A stretch of 64,000 nucleotides of DNA from Halieaceae bacterium (lineage in GTDB: Bacteria > Pseudomonadota > Gammaproteobacteria > Pseudomonadales > Halieaceae). The notes under the pieces are model-generated. The model saw nothing but the letters and a program-made list of their open reading frames with translations, searched no databases and was not told the DNA's origin. The stretch spans positions 1 to 64,000 of the forward strand of contig CACNSR010000012.1 of NCBI GenBank assembly GCA_902623175.1, written 5' to 3'. Made by a program: the position numbers and the translations under genes. This document shows, piece by piece, positions 19,675 to 29,108 of the stretch (position 1 is the first letter of the stretch; each line of letters begins with the position of its first letter).

Positions 19675-21687
19675 TCATGCGCGACTCTCGGCATCGGCGC
19701 CATGGCCCTCGGGCTCACCGTCGGCCAGGTTCGGCCGGATGCTGCCGGGAATGATCTGGCCATCGAAGGCCTTCATGAGGGTGTGCAACGCATCATCGCT
19801 GGAGATGGCCTGCTCGGCTGCGGCAAGGCGGGCGGCTGCTAATGCCGCCCTGTGATTGGCTGGCGTCCGACCACCATGGTCAGCCACTGAAATCTTGGCG
19901 CCGACAGCGTGGCCCAAGTGACGCGAGAGCGCCTGCGCCAGCTGAGCCGGGTGACGTTCGTTGAGCAAGGTTGCGTCTAGTTCGGCCAGACAGAAGCTCA
20001 GGCTCTCCCCCGCCACCTGACTTAATTCTAAGTTCAGGGCGATGTTTTGCAGGATACCGCTGAACTCGAACGCCTCGAACAGCTCGGGCCAGGTGTCTGT
20101 CGTGAGCTCCGCCAGCCTCACACGCCGAGAGGGTGTCTCGTCGGTCTCTCCCTCCTGCGTGATCTGCAGAGGCGCCCCCGAGACGCCCGGCTGGGACACA
20201 ACGGCCGAGCCATTCGCCGTGCCATTTATCGAGGGTGCTTGCCGCGACTCAGTAACTGCCGGCTCGCAAAAAAGATCTTTGGGCGAAGCACCCTCCTCTT
20301 GGGACACTGCCTCCTTGGCGGGCACACCCACACTCACCGCTTTACTCTGGGCGGCCTGGGTCGCAGCGTTATCAGATTCAGCGGGCTCTGGGCGATCTTT
20401 CGACGTCTCTGGTGCGTGTGTTGGCACCTGCCCGTTAAGTGAGGATGTGGCAGAGGGCTCTGCTGACGATGCTGTCTGCGCGGTGTGCTGAGTATCGGGA
20501 TTATGGTTTGCTTCCGGCGTCACATCGAGAGCCACCGGCGATACCGGTGGTTCAAGCTTTTTTGCCGTGGAGTCCCCCGCCGAGGGTTGCGGCTGAAAAA
20601 CCGCTGCGGGCCGGAAGGCGATCATCCGCAGCAGAATCATCTCAAGCCCAGCCCGGGCGGATGAGGCGAGATGCACCTCCCTTCGCCCACCGACGGCCAT
20701 CTGCCAGAACAGCTGGGTGTCATCAATAGTGGCCCGTGCAGCAAGCTCAACGATGCGAGCTTGATCCGGCCAACTGGTGTCCAGGGCATCGGGGACCGTC
20801 TGGGCAATCGTCATTTGATGCAGGATGTCACTGAGCTCATCCAGCGTTGAGACGAAGTCGGGCGCGTGCTCAGCGATTTGCGACACCAATGAAAGCACCG
20901 CAGCGGGATCTTCGTCCAATATGGCGGCCACTACATCCAGTACCCTGCCGCGGTCAACGGTGCCCAGCATTTCGGCCACATCAGCGCCGACCAGCTTGCC
21001 TTCACCATAGGCGATGGCCTGATCGGTCAGACTCAGCGCGTCGCGCATGGATCCTTCTGCAGCGCGAGCTATCAACGCAAGCGCTTCAGCATCTGCACTT
21101 ACCGACTCGGCCCCCAGAATATGCTCGAGGTGCGCGACGATCTGCTCAGGCTGCATGTTCTTCAAGTTGAACTGCAGGCACCTGGAGAGGACAGTCGCAG
21201 GCAGTTTCCGCGGGTCAGTAGTAGCCAGCAGGAACATCGCGTGGGGTGGCGGCTCCTCGAGGGTTTTCAACAAGGCGTTGAAGCTGTGGTTGGACAGCAT
21301 ATGCACCTCGTCGATCAGATAGATTTTATAGCGCGCATGGGTCGGCGTGTATTGCACGTTTTCTAGAAGTTCACGCGTGTCCTCGACCTTGGTCTTGGAC
21401 GCCGCATCGACTTCAATCAAATCAACCGATCGGCCCTCGGCAATTTCAGCGCAGGCACCACACTCCCCGCAGGGCATCGCGGTGACCCCGGTGTCACAGT
21501 TGAGGCATTTGGCGAGAATACGCGCAACGGTGGTCTTGCCCACACCCCGCGTACCGGTAAAAAGGTAGGCGTGATGGAGTCGACCTGATTCCAGCGCGTT
21601 CACCAGCGCTTGCAGCACATGCTGCTGCCCGACCATCTCGGTGAAGTTTCCGGGTCGCCACTTCCGGGCGAGAACCTGATGAGACAT
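19675..21687 (-). CDS. dnaX: DNA polymerase III tau subunit (and gamma by frameshifting)
   Basis: Clamp-loader ATPase, 670 residues from the ATG at 21687 (MSHQVLARKWRP). Domain I has Walker A (GTRGVGKTTVARI), a zinc module (CLNC...CGECGAC) and the DEVHML box; domains II-III follow to about residue 370. A long acidic, Ser/Thr-rich linker then leads to the tau C-terminal domains that bind DnaB and the polymerase. At codons 375-377 the message reads GCA AAA AAG before a hairpin; a -1 slip gives Ala then TGA, a 378-residue gamma-like product. Confidence 0.97.
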   Translation of the reverse strand: MSHQVLARKWRPGNFTEMVGQQHVLQALVNALESGRLHHAYLFTGTRGVGKTTVARILAKCLNCDTGVTAMPCGECGACAEIAEGRSVDLIEVDAASKTKVEDTRELLENVQYTPTHARYKIYLIDEVHMLSNHSFNALLKTLEEPPPHAMFLLATTDPRKLPATVLSRCLQFNLKNMQPEQIVAHLEHILGAESVSADAEALALIARAAEGSMRDALSLTDQAIAYGEGKLVGADVAEMLGTVDRGRVLDVVAAILDEDPAAVLSLVSQIAEHAPDFVSTLDELSDILHQMTIAQTVPDALDTSWPDQARIVELAARATIDDTQLFWQMAVGGRREVHLASSARAGLEMILLRMIAFRPAAVFQPQPSAGDSTAKKLEPPVSPVALDVTPEANHNPDTQHTAQTASSAEPSATSSLNGQVPTHAPETSKDRPEPAESDNAATQAAQSKAVSVGVPAKEAVSQEEGASPKDLFCEPAVTESRQAPSINGTANGSAVVSQPGVSGAPLQITQEGETDETPSRRVRLAELTTDTWPELFEAFEFSGILQNIALNLELSQVAGESLSFCLAELDATLLNERHPAQLAQALSRHLGHAVGAKISVADHGGRTPANHRAALAAARLAAAEQAISSDDALHTLMKAFDGQIIPGSIRPNLADGEPEGHGADAESRA
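20532..20563 (-). promoter_or_regulatory. dnaX -1 programmed ribosomal frameshift signal
   Basis: On the coding strand a slippery A-AAA-AAG (20563-20557) in phase with the reading frame is followed after six bases by a perfect 7-bp hairpin, CCACCGG-TATCG-CCGGTGG (20550-20532). Ten bases upstream is a GGGGG(A) stretch that could act as the SD-like stimulator. In the -1 frame the next codons are GCT TGA. This is the same layout as the E. coli dnaX site (slippery heptamer, stem, immediate -1 stop, upstream SD). Confidence 0.88.
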
Positions 21688-21714
21688 GCCAGACCATCCG
21701 CGATTAAAGGAGGC

Positions 21715-21818
21715 GACTCGGACAGCCACACCTCGGCACCCGAATCAGTAACTACCGTTGCTCCCTTCCGGGCCTGGCGGGGTTCATCACTTATCGCTGC
21801 GAGGGGACCATCCGAGTC
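21715..21818 (-). ncRNA. ffs: Small bacterial signal recognition particle RNA (4.5S)
   Basis: The minus strand holds the conserved SRP domain IV core GCCAGGCCCGGAAGGGAGCA, with the GGAA tetraloop and the asymmetric internal loop. The ends pair (GACTCGGA with TCCGAGTC) and inner helices also pair (CCTCGCAGCGATAAGT with the ACTGATTC...GAGG side). Size is about 104 nt. It lies just upstream of dnaX, a common location. Ends are set by pairing and may be off by a few bases. Confidence 0.9.
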
Positions 21819-21910
21819 ACCACTGAGCCCGCCTAGAGACGAGACCCGGTAGTGTCGCGAAAACCCTGCAGACACGCAAGCTGGAAGGCCAAAACCCGCT
21901 CTCTTCACAA

Positions 21911-21953
21911 AATGTTAATCGTATTTACATTTAATGTGAATCCGATTAACATT
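21911..21953. promoter_or_regulatory. 43-bp concentric palindrome, probable operator of the efflux operon
   Basis: AATGTTAATCG (21911-21921) is repeated perfectly inverted as CGATTAACATT (21943-21953). Around the same centre (21932) lies a second inverted repeat, TTTACATT / AATGTGAA. Overall 19 of 21 base pairs are symmetric. It ends 44 bp before the adaptor gene and lies upstream of ffs on the other strand. An A/T-rich symmetric site before an efflux operon that ends with its own tetR suggests a TetR-type operator. Confidence 0.75.
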
Positions 21954-21997
21954 CGATTCCGTACCAACCCTCTTTTCGACCATTCGAGACTGAAGCT

Positions 21998-23140
21998 TTG
22001 AACCCGAATCTGATTAAATCCCTGTGGGCCGTGGCTTTGGCCATTGGCCTCAGCCTCGGCGGCACCGCGCTGATCAAAGCCAACAAGGTGACCACCACCT
22101 CAGTCGAGCGCACACCGATGCCAGTGGCGGCAACGCTTTACAGCCAGCAGGCCACTTTTACTCGGGATGCGCGATATCTTGGCGTGATTCGCGCAGGCTC
22201 AGACAGCGTAGTCGGTTTCGAGGTCTCGGGGGTGCTCACCAGCCTGACCGCGACCGAGGGTATGCGGGTGTCACCAGGTGATGTGCTCGCACAATTAGGC
22301 ACGGATCGCAGACAGGCACGTCTGGACGCTGCTGCTGCCGCCTTCGAGCGGGTCGTGGCAGAGCGGGCGCAATCTGAGGCGCGCGCTGAGCGGATTGCAC
22401 GACTGGTAGAGGCTGGATCAGCCTCAGAGCAAGACTACGACGATGCCAGATTCGCGGTACAAGCCCTCTCGGCCGCCGAGAACACCGCGGCCGCCCAGCG
22501 GCAGTCGGCGCAACTTGAGCTCGAAAAAAGCACGCTGCGCGCGCCCTATGAGGCCGTGGTGGCAGAGCGACTCGCCCAGACAGGCGCCGTCGTCGCGCCC
22601 GGTACACCAGTACTCCGACTAGTGACCGCTGCAGGCCGCGAGGCTCACGTGGGTGTGCCTGCTGATGTCGCGCGGCGACTTGTATCAGGACACACCTACT
22701 CGCTCTTGCTCCAGGGCGAGCAGGTCACGGCAGAGCTCCGCTCTATCCGTGACGATTTGGACCCCAACACCCTCACCGTAGGTACGGTTTTTGATCTGCC
22801 GGTCGATGCCCGTGTTGCGGTGGGAGAATCGGCGCTACTGCAGATTGCCGAAACGGTTAACTCCGCCGGCGGCTGGCTGCCTATCTCGGCACTGCTGGAG
22901 GCCCCCCGGGGTCTCTGGGACGTCCTCACGATCACACCGGATGCTGAGGGCAAGCAGCGAGCACAGCGAGAGAGTGTCGAAATTCTCTACACCCGAGGCA
23001 ACGAGGTGTTTGTGCGCGGCACCCTCGCAAACGAGGTGGCCGTGGTGGCCTCGGGCTTACAACGCATCAGCCCCGGGGATCTGGTCGAACCCGTTTTCGA
23101 TAGCGCCATGCCCAATACGGCAGCGGCGCCAGGCTCATGA
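21998..23140 (+). CDS. RND efflux periplasmic adaptor (membrane fusion protein)
   Basis: HlyD/AcrA-type adaptor linking the inner-membrane pump to an outer-membrane channel, 380 residues. The start is TTG at 21998. It has an N-terminal membrane anchor or signal (LWAVALAIGLSLGGTALI), a split lipoyl domain (SGVLTSLTATEGMRVSPGDVL and TLRAPYEAVVAERLAQTGAVV), an alpha-helical hairpin between, and a beta-barrel. It overlaps the pump gene by four bases. No outer-membrane factor gene is in the operon, so it must share a TolC-like channel encoded elsewhere. Confidence 0.93.
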   Translation: MNPNLIKSLWAVALAIGLSLGGTALIKANKVTTTSVERTPMPVAATLYSQQATFTRDARYLGVIRAGSDSVVGFEVSGVLTSLTATEGMRVSPGDVLAQLGTDRRQARLDAAAAAFERVVAERAQSEARAERIARLVEAGSASEQDYDDARFAVQALSAAENTAAAQRQSAQLELEKSTLRAPYEAVVAERLAQTGAVVAPGTPVLRLVTAAGREAHVGVPADVARRLVSGHTYSLLLQGEQVTAELRSIRDDLDPNTLTVGTVFDLPVDARVAVGESALLQIAETVNSAGGWLPISALLEAPRGLWDVLTITPDAEGKQRAQRESVEILYTRGNEVFVRGTLANEVAVVASGLQRISPGDLVEPVFDSAMPNTAAAPGS

Positions 23141-26100
23141 TCGCGAAACTGCTACACGCCAACACGCGCTATCTGGCGCTGGTAATTCTTGCCATTCTAG
23201 TGGTGGGCTATACCAGCCTGAGCGGCATGGCGCGCAAAGAAGACCCGGCCGTTACGCCGTGGTTCGCCTCAGTCCAGGTTTTCTTCCCGGGCGCGAGCCC
23301 CGCAAGAGTTGAGGCGCTGATTACCAAACCGATGGTCGATGCCCTCCGGGAAGAGTCCGATGTCATGGAGGTTGATGGCACGTCCGCGTCCGGTGTGTCA
23401 CTGATTTTCGTAGAGGTCGACTACAAAGCACCCCCGGCCCGACTGAAACAGATTATGGCTGAACTCCGCGACGTCGTTGACCGCGTGGCGATGACGTTTC
23501 CCGCCGGCACTTCGCCGCCTGACTTCGATGACGAAATCTGGACTGAATTCGTCAAGATTATTGCTATCAGCGGTGCTGACGGGCGCGAATTGTCGCCCGC
23601 GCAACTGCGAAGACAATCACTGCTGTTCGCTGATGCCGCACGCAGCGTGCCCATGACGCGCCGAGTCAAGCTATACGGGCTGCCCCATGAAGAGGTGCGC
23701 GTCGAACTCGACGAGACAAGGTTGTCGATGCTGGGCATTTCGATTGGCGAGATCTCCGCGGCGCTCGCTGAGGCCGATGCCAGGGCCCCTGCCGGCCAGC
23801 TAACCGGTGCAGGCGCCGCCTTGACAGTAGAACTGACCGGAGAGTTCACTGACCTCGAATCCGTGCGTAACGTGATCGTGCGCGGCCTGCCCGACGGACG
23901 CGCCATACGAATTTCTGATCTAGCTACGGTGCGTAAGACCGAGGTCACGCCATTTGAGAGCCTGTCACTTTCTAATGGCCAGCGCTCAGTGCTGATCGCC
24001 GCTGAGATGCAGCCGGGTTACCAAGTGGACCGCTACGGTGCGACATTCGATGCCTTCCTTGAGTCCTATCGTGCCGCCGCTCCCAATGGCGTGAGCATTG
24101 AGACCAGCTTCGATCAGGTGGGCTATAGCGTCGAGCGTCTGCTGAGCGTGGGTAAAAATTTATTGTTAGGCGTTATGCTGGTGATCGCGGTGCTACTGGC
24201 CACTCTAGGATGGCGAGCGGCACTAGTGGTCGCTGTAATCCTGCCGCTGTGCACGCTGATGTCAATGATCGCCCTCTTCTACCTGAAAATTCCGATTCAA
24301 CAAATGTCGGTGACGGGACTCGTAGTGGCACTGGGCTTGTTGGTTGATGGTTCCATCGTGATGACCGACGAGATTCGCAAGCGCCTGCTCGCCGGTCTAC
24401 CCCCGACCGAAGCGATGCGCCACGCCGTATCGCGCATGCGGATCCCGCTGCTGTCCTCCACTCTGACCACAGTGCTAGCTTTCATTCCAATGATCCTACT
24501 TCCCGGCGCCGGGGGGGACTTTTTAGGCTCGATCGCCGTAGCGGTCGTGGCGATGCTAGTGTCCTCTTTTGTGCTGGCAGTCGCCGTGACGCCAGTTCTG
24601 GCTTCCCGCTGGCTGCCCTCAGGCCTCGCGCTAGAGCGGCGGTGGTGGCGCGCAGGGGCCGACAACCAAAAATTGACGGATGCATTCCGACGCTCACTCG
24701 ATTGGTCTATTCGCAACCCTCTAGGCGCCTTCGCCCTCGCCCTGACGCTACCGCTGACCGGTTTCCTGAGCTTCAGTACCCTGACCCTGCAATTTTTCCC
24801 CGGCACCGACCGCGATCAAATGTATCTGGACGTCAAATTGCCCGAGGGAGCGTCGATTAACGATTCGCTGGCACTGGTCGAACAGCTCGATCAAAAGCTT
24901 CGCGCAGAGCCACTGATTCGCCGGGTCGACTGGTCGATTGGCGAGACTCCGCCGGAGTTCTATTACAACCTGCGTGCGAATACAAAAGGCGTACCGAGTT
25001 GGTCCCGGGCGCTGGTGTTAACCACCGATGAGAACCAAACCGACGCACTGATCCGAAGGCTGCAAAAAGAAATTGACTGGGAGTATCCCCAGGCGCAGAT
25101 TCTGGTTCGTGGCATCAACCAGGGGCCGCCGGTCGACGCGCCATTAGAGATCCGACTTTTCGGGCCCAGCACAGAAGTGCTGAAGACACTAGGAGAACAA
25201 TTCCGCCAGCGCATGTCCGCTCTGCCCGATATCACCCATACCAGAGTGTCCATGGCGCCGGCGCCGCCCAAGGTGGTCTTTGATCTCGACGAATCCGCTT
25301 TGAAGCGCGCCGGGCTCAGTAAGGCGGAGGTAGCGCAGGGCATCGAGAGCGCGCTGAAGGGTCGTGTCGGCGGCGAGTTACTCGAGGGGACCGAGCGGCT
25401 GCCGGTCCGGGCGATTTTGAAGCGCGAGGAATGGGATAGCACCGATGACCTCGCCAATATCCGGATTCCCGTGCAGCGCCGAGGCAGCAATACGCTGGTT
25501 CCCGCTGTGCCGCTTAGCGCACTGGGCAGTGTGTCGCTTATTCCCGATGAAAGCCCTATTGCGCGGCAAGATGGCGATCGATTGAATAACGTGCAGGGAT
25601 TTCTCAAGCGCGGCGTCCTTCCCGAGGAGGCTCTGAAAATGCTGGCGGCAGACTTACAGGCCAATCCGATCGCCCTCCCCAGCGGTTACTTTTTGGAGTT
25701 CGGTGGCGACAGTCAGGAACGCGGCGAGCTGATGCAGGACCTGATGGCGCCCATCGGTACAATCCTCGCCGCCATGCTGGCGACTATCCTGCTGACCTTT
25801 AACTCCTGGCGACTGACCGGCATTGCCTTTGGCGTCACCGGCTGCTCCTTTGGCCTCAGCCTTTTAGCGCTGGCAGTCTTCCAGTACCCGTTGGGTATTC
25901 AGGCACTGATTGGCGTCATTGGCTCAGTAGGTGTCTCGATTAATGCTGCAATTATCATTCTCAGCGGTCTCAAATTGAATGAACAGGCAAGCCTTGGCGA
26001 CCCCGATGCGATCGTCGATGTCGTCATGGACGCGAGTCGACACATCGTCTCAACCACTGCGACCACATTTGGCGGCTTCTTACCTCTGATTCTGGAGGGC

Positions 26101-26283
26101 AGCCAGTTTTGGCCGCCTTTCGCGATGGCCATTGCTGGCGGAGTGCTACTGTCGACCATCGTTTCTTTCTATCTCGTACCACCGCTCTACACCCTACTTA
26201 TGCATCCCGGAAGACACTTCCTCAAACCCAAAGTAGCGGTTGACGTTTCCGAAGCACCAATCGCTATGCATGAGGCAGCATGA
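23137..26283 (+). CDS. RND multidrug efflux permease (AcrB/MexF type)
   Basis: Inner-membrane proton-driven exporter, 1048 residues with the expected twelve-helix, two-porter-domain layout. TM4 carries the proton-relay acidic residue (VALGLLVDGSIVMTDEI), and the paired repeat is seen in the second half (IGVIGSVGVSINAAIIIL). The N-terminus (RYLALVILAILVVGYTSLSG) is TM1. Sequence is nearer to the short-loop, broad RND group than to AcrB itself; substrates cannot be deduced. Confidence 0.95.
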   Translation: MIAKLLHANTRYLALVILAILVVGYTSLSGMARKEDPAVTPWFASVQVFFPGASPARVEALITKPMVDALREESDVMEVDGTSASGVSLIFVEVDYKAPPARLKQIMAELRDVVDRVAMTFPAGTSPPDFDDEIWTEFVKIIAISGADGRELSPAQLRRQSLLFADAARSVPMTRRVKLYGLPHEEVRVELDETRLSMLGISIGEISAALAEADARAPAGQLTGAGAALTVELTGEFTDLESVRNVIVRGLPDGRAIRISDLATVRKTEVTPFESLSLSNGQRSVLIAAEMQPGYQVDRYGATFDAFLESYRAAAPNGVSIETSFDQVGYSVERLLSVGKNLLLGVMLVIAVLLATLGWRAALVVAVILPLCTLMSMIALFYLKIPIQQMSVTGLVVALGLLVDGSIVMTDEIRKRLLAGLPPTEAMRHAVSRMRIPLLSSTLTTVLAFIPMILLPGAGGDFLGSIAVAVVAMLVSSFVLAVAVTPVLASRWLPSGLALERRWWRAGADNQKLTDAFRRSLDWSIRNPLGAFALALTLPLTGFLSFSTLTLQFFPGTDRDQMYLDVKLPEGASINDSLALVEQLDQKLRAEPLIRRVDWSIGETPPEFYYNLRANTKGVPSWSRALVLTTDENQTDALIRRLQKEIDWEYPQAQILVRGINQGPPVDAPLEIRLFGPSTEVLKTLGEQFRQRMSALPDITHTRVSMAPAPPKVVFDLDESALKRAGLSKAEVAQGIESALKGRVGGELLEGTERLPVRAILKREEWDSTDDLANIRIPVQRRGSNTLVPAVPLSALGSVSLIPDESPIARQDGDRLNNVQGFLKRGVLPEEALKMLAADLQANPIALPSGYFLEFGGDSQERGELMQDLMAPIGTILAAMLATILLTFNSWRLTGIAFGVTGCSFGLSLLALAVFQYPLGIQALIGVIGSVGVSINAAIIILSGLKLNEQASLGDPDAIVDVVMDASRHIVSTTATTFGGFLPLILEGSQFWPPFAMAIAGGVLLSTIVSFYLVPPLYTLLMHPGRHFLKPKVAVDVSEAPIAMHEAA

Positions 26284-26900
26284 ACCAGACGCGCTGCAAC
26301 TATCACCATGGCGACCTGCGCAATGCGCTCATCATTGCCGCGGCCGAACTCATTGAGCGCGACGGCACCCTGGATTTCTCGATGGCTGAAGCGGCAGCCA
26401 GCGCGGGTGTCAGCGCTGCTGCGCCCTATCGACACTTCGCGGATAAAGAGGAGCTACTGCGTGCAGTGCGAGAGTTGGCGTTTCTTGGGTTGGGCTATGC
26501 CGCTGATGACATAGTTTCTGAATACCCTAGGGGCTCGGCGGAAGGCATTCTTGCGATGGGCCACATGTACCTCGCCTATGCTCGGGAAAAGCGCGCTTTC
26601 TTCTCGCTCATGTGGGAAGACCGTGGGGACATTGCCGAGCGGCGAGATAATGTGAGCGAGGAGCACGGCGGCTTTATGGTGCTGGTTGATCTGGTGAGCA
26701 CTTTTTGCGAGGCCAACGGACACGCATCAGTGAACAGCCTTCACCTAGCAACCCAAATCTGGTCAATGGGCCACGGCATTGCCACCCTGGAGGCCAACCA
26801 GTTGCTCGACCTGTTCGACCGCTCGATTCAACCCGAAACGCTTTTAGATGAAAGTGTGCGCACCATGTTGGCTGGCGTAGTAAGCGCACCCGCTGCCTGA
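26280..26900 (+). CDS. TetR/AcrR-family repressor of the efflux operon
   Basis: A 206-residue regulator. It has an N-terminal HTH (FSMAEAAASAGVSAAAPYRHFADKEEL) introduced by YHHGDLRNAL, typical of the WHG-domain TetR subgroup, and a helical ligand-binding C-terminus. It overlaps the pump stop by four bases and is co-transcribed, so it would be autoregulated through the palindrome upstream of the operon. The inducer is unknown. Confidence 0.93.
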   Translation: MNQTRCNYHHGDLRNALIIAAAELIERDGTLDFSMAEAAASAGVSAAAPYRHFADKEELLRAVRELAFLGLGYAADDIVSEYPRGSAEGILAMGHMYLAYAREKRAFFSLMWEDRGDIAERRDNVSEEHGGFMVLVDLVSTFCEANGHASVNSLHLATQIWSMGHGIATLEANQLLDLFDRSIQPETLLDESVRTMLAGVVSAPAA

Positions 26901-26960
26901 TCGCTCCCCTGCACCATTTTACTTGGCCCCACTCTGCTGGGGTGGGATACTTCGCCCGCG

Positions 26961-27037
26961 CCGCCCGTAGCACAACTGGATAGTGCAACGGCCTTCTAAG
27001 CCGTAGGTTGCAGGTTCGAGTCCTGCCGGGCGGGCCA
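26961..27037 (+). tRNA. tRNA-Arg(UCU)
   Basis: Full cloverleaf: acceptor CCGCCCG/CGGGCGG, D-arm with GCAC...GTGC, anticodon stem ACGGC/GCCGT around loop CTTCTAA (anticodon TCT), T-arm GCAGG-TTCGAGT-CCTGC, discriminator G and encoded CCA. 77 bases. It stands between tetR and the ASCH-DAO-Rieske group. Confidence 0.97.
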
Positions 27038-27134
27038 TCCATTCGAATAGCGATTCCCATCCTGCGGGGACTAGGCACTGAGCATGAATTCCGGCAGGAT
27101 TTCGCTCAGACATTCCTCTGCACGCGGAAGCATA

Positions 27135-27635
27135 ATGCCCCGTCACATATTGATCGCCGATGGCCCAGCGCAACCTGATGCAACAGCGATCGATACGTTT
27201 TGGGCGGAGGCCCAGAGAAGCTTCCCCGGGCTCGGCGAGGACTATCAGGTCCGCTCCCTCGGCATTGACGCCGAGACAACCGCACAAATTCTCGAGTACA
27301 TCAAAACCCGCGACAAAGTGGCGACCTTTAGCTTGCCCTGGGTGATCGAGGCGAACGGCTTCCCCTACTCTGAACCCGGTACGCCCATCGTGCTCTGTGA
27401 CTACGTGGGCACACCGCATCTCATCGTGCGACTCACCGATGTGCGCGAAACCACCTTCGGGGAGATCGGTTACGCGGAGTCTTCTCTCGATGGCCCGCCC
27501 GTGCAGGACCCGGAGGTGTGGATACCGCTCCATCGCAAATACTGGAATAGCCTGCTGGCCGCTTATGGGCGCGAGTGCACTGACGACATGCCGGTGCTGA
27601 TCGAGCCTCTGGATTACATTGGCGAGATCATCTGA
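27135..27635 (+). CDS. ASCH-domain protein
   Basis: A 166-residue protein from the ATG at 27135 (MPRHILIADGP) with GGAAG upstream; the track start at 27084 adds a leader. The centre has the ASCH beta-barrel pattern (KVATFSLPWVIEANG, HLIVRLTDVRETTFGEI). ASCH folds are PUA-like and bind nucleic acids or modified nucleosides; some hydrolyse N4-acetylcytidine. Its stop overlaps the start of the flavoenzyme (TGATG), so the two are made together. Confidence 0.8.
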   Translation: MPRHILIADGPAQPDATAIDTFWAEAQRSFPGLGEDYQVRSLGIDAETTAQILEYIKTRDKVATFSLPWVIEANGFPYSEPGTPIVLCDYVGTPHLIVRLTDVRETTFGEIGYAESSLDGPPVQDPEVWIPLHRKYWNSLLAAYGRECTDDMPVLIEPLDYIGEII

Positions 27636-28978
27636 TGGCCATCCCAACACACAGCCTCTACATCATCATTGGTGCTGGGATTCACGGGATCAGCACCGCC
27701 TACCACCTGGCGCTGCAACTCAAAGCGACCGGTAAGGGTGACGGGCGCGACATCATCATTCTCGACAAATCGGTTATCTGCTCTGGCGCGACGGGTATTG
27801 CCTGCGGGGTGATTCGCAATAACTACTTTCAGCCCGCCATGCGCGAACTCATGGCCCACTCGGTGAACATCTGGGAGAGCGACCCAGAGACCTACAGCTA
27901 CCACCCTGTGGGGTACATGCAGATCAGCTGTGAATCTATGCGTGAAGATGTGGCGGCAATCCACGCACAGCAACAGGCGATTGGATATGAGTCGGTTCTC
28001 ATCGAGGGCGCCGTAGGGAGTGAGCGCTATATGAAGGGTCTGTTCTCGGACTGGCGCGCACAGGGTATCACGTCTGTACTTCATGAGATGCCCGGCGGTT
28101 ACGCCAATAACTCCCGCGCCATGTACGGCCTCGCAGCGAAAGCCGAGGCGCTGGGTGTGCGCATCATCAGCGGCATTACCGTCAAAACGCTCGAGAGCGA
28201 CAACACTCATGCTATTACCGCAGTCGATACTGACCGAGGCCGCATTGAGTGCAATTACGCCGTGGTCGCGGCGGGCCCCTGGGTAAGGAGTTTCTGGGAA
28301 ATGCTGGAGCTCCCCATGGAGATCGGCATCCGCAACCCGGCAACCAGCGAGGTGACCGAGGGGATTCCCATGTGGGTCTACTGGTCACTGCAGGAAGGCA
28401 CGCTGGGCGTCGATCCCACACTTCAGGTGACCAATGACGGCGCCATGCCACCCGTTATTCATGTGGATACCGATGCGCCGCTCCATTCCAATGAAGATGG
28501 CCGGCTGATTACCGATCAACTTTGGGGTATCTACTACAAGCCCGACTTCCATTTTGGTGGCGTGCAGGGCGGGGCCGCACCCTTTATCGTCGACAAGCCC
28601 GCGGCAGACATTTCAGTGGACCCCTACGGGCCGGCCTCACCGGAGTTTGTGGTGGGTGCAGAATTCGCGGAGATGTGGGTGTCGGCACTGGCGCACTGCC
28701 AAGAACGATTTTCGGGCACCCTGCCCCGATTCAAAAAAGAACCCTCGGGTGGCATCGGCGCGTTCACCCCGGACAGCTTTCCGGTGTTCGACACCATGCG
28801 GGAGAACTGCTTTGTCATCGCCGACTCCAACCACGGCTACAAGATGATCGGCGTGGGCGAGTTGGTCGCCCAAACTATCTGTGGTGACAAGCCCGGACTC
28901 CTCGACCCGTTTCGCTTCTCACGCTACGCAGAGGGTGACCTTCACCCTGTCTCCAAAAGCCCTTTCCCATGGAGCTAA
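27635..28978 (+). CDS. FAD-dependent amine oxidoreductase (DAO family)
   Basis: A 447-residue flavoenzyme with an N-terminal Rossmann dinucleotide site (YIIIGAGIHGISTAYHLA) and the DAO-fold C-terminus (SNHGYKMIGVGELVAQ). It resembles sarcosine or dimethylglycine oxidases that oxidatively N-demethylate secondary and tertiary amines. The region GATGIACGVIRNNYF resembles the flavin-contact loop. With a Rieske oxygenase next door the pair suggests stepwise N-demethylation of a quaternary amine; the substrate is inferred, not shown. Confidence 0.88.
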   Translation: MAIPTHSLYIIIGAGIHGISTAYHLALQLKATGKGDGRDIIILDKSVICSGATGIACGVIRNNYFQPAMRELMAHSVNIWESDPETYSYHPVGYMQISCESMREDVAAIHAQQQAIGYESVLIEGAVGSERYMKGLFSDWRAQGITSVLHEMPGGYANNSRAMYGLAAKAEALGVRIISGITVKTLESDNTHAITAVDTDRGRIECNYAVVAAGPWVRSFWEMLELPMEIGIRNPATSEVTEGIPMWVYWSLQEGTLGVDPTLQVTNDGAMPPVIHVDTDAPLHSNEDGRLITDQLWGIYYKPDFHFGGVQGGAAPFIVDKPAADISVDPYGPASPEFVVGAEFAEMWVSALAHCQERFSGTLPRFKKEPSGGIGAFTPDSFPVFDTMRENCFVIADSNHGYKMIGVGELVAQTICGDKPGLLDPFRFSRYAEGDLHPVSKSPFPWS

Positions 28979-29108
28979 GCAGCTGTTTAAAAGCACTTTA
29001 TTTTAAACGTTCAACCTCAAGCCCGAGTCAGCTCGGGCAAAGAAAAAAGGGATTTTCCCGGCCTTTAAGCAGGCGTAAACTGCCGCCCATTAACCTCACC
29101 GCGCCGAT

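Noticed and set aside
26961-27037. tRNA-Arg(UCU) as an island attachment site
   Set aside because: No repeat of the tRNA 3' end and no integrase are seen in the following 35 kb.
29019-29036. GCCCGA/TCGGGC hairpin with an A-run after the flavoenzyme gene
   Set aside because: The A-run is on the wrong side for a terminator on either strand.
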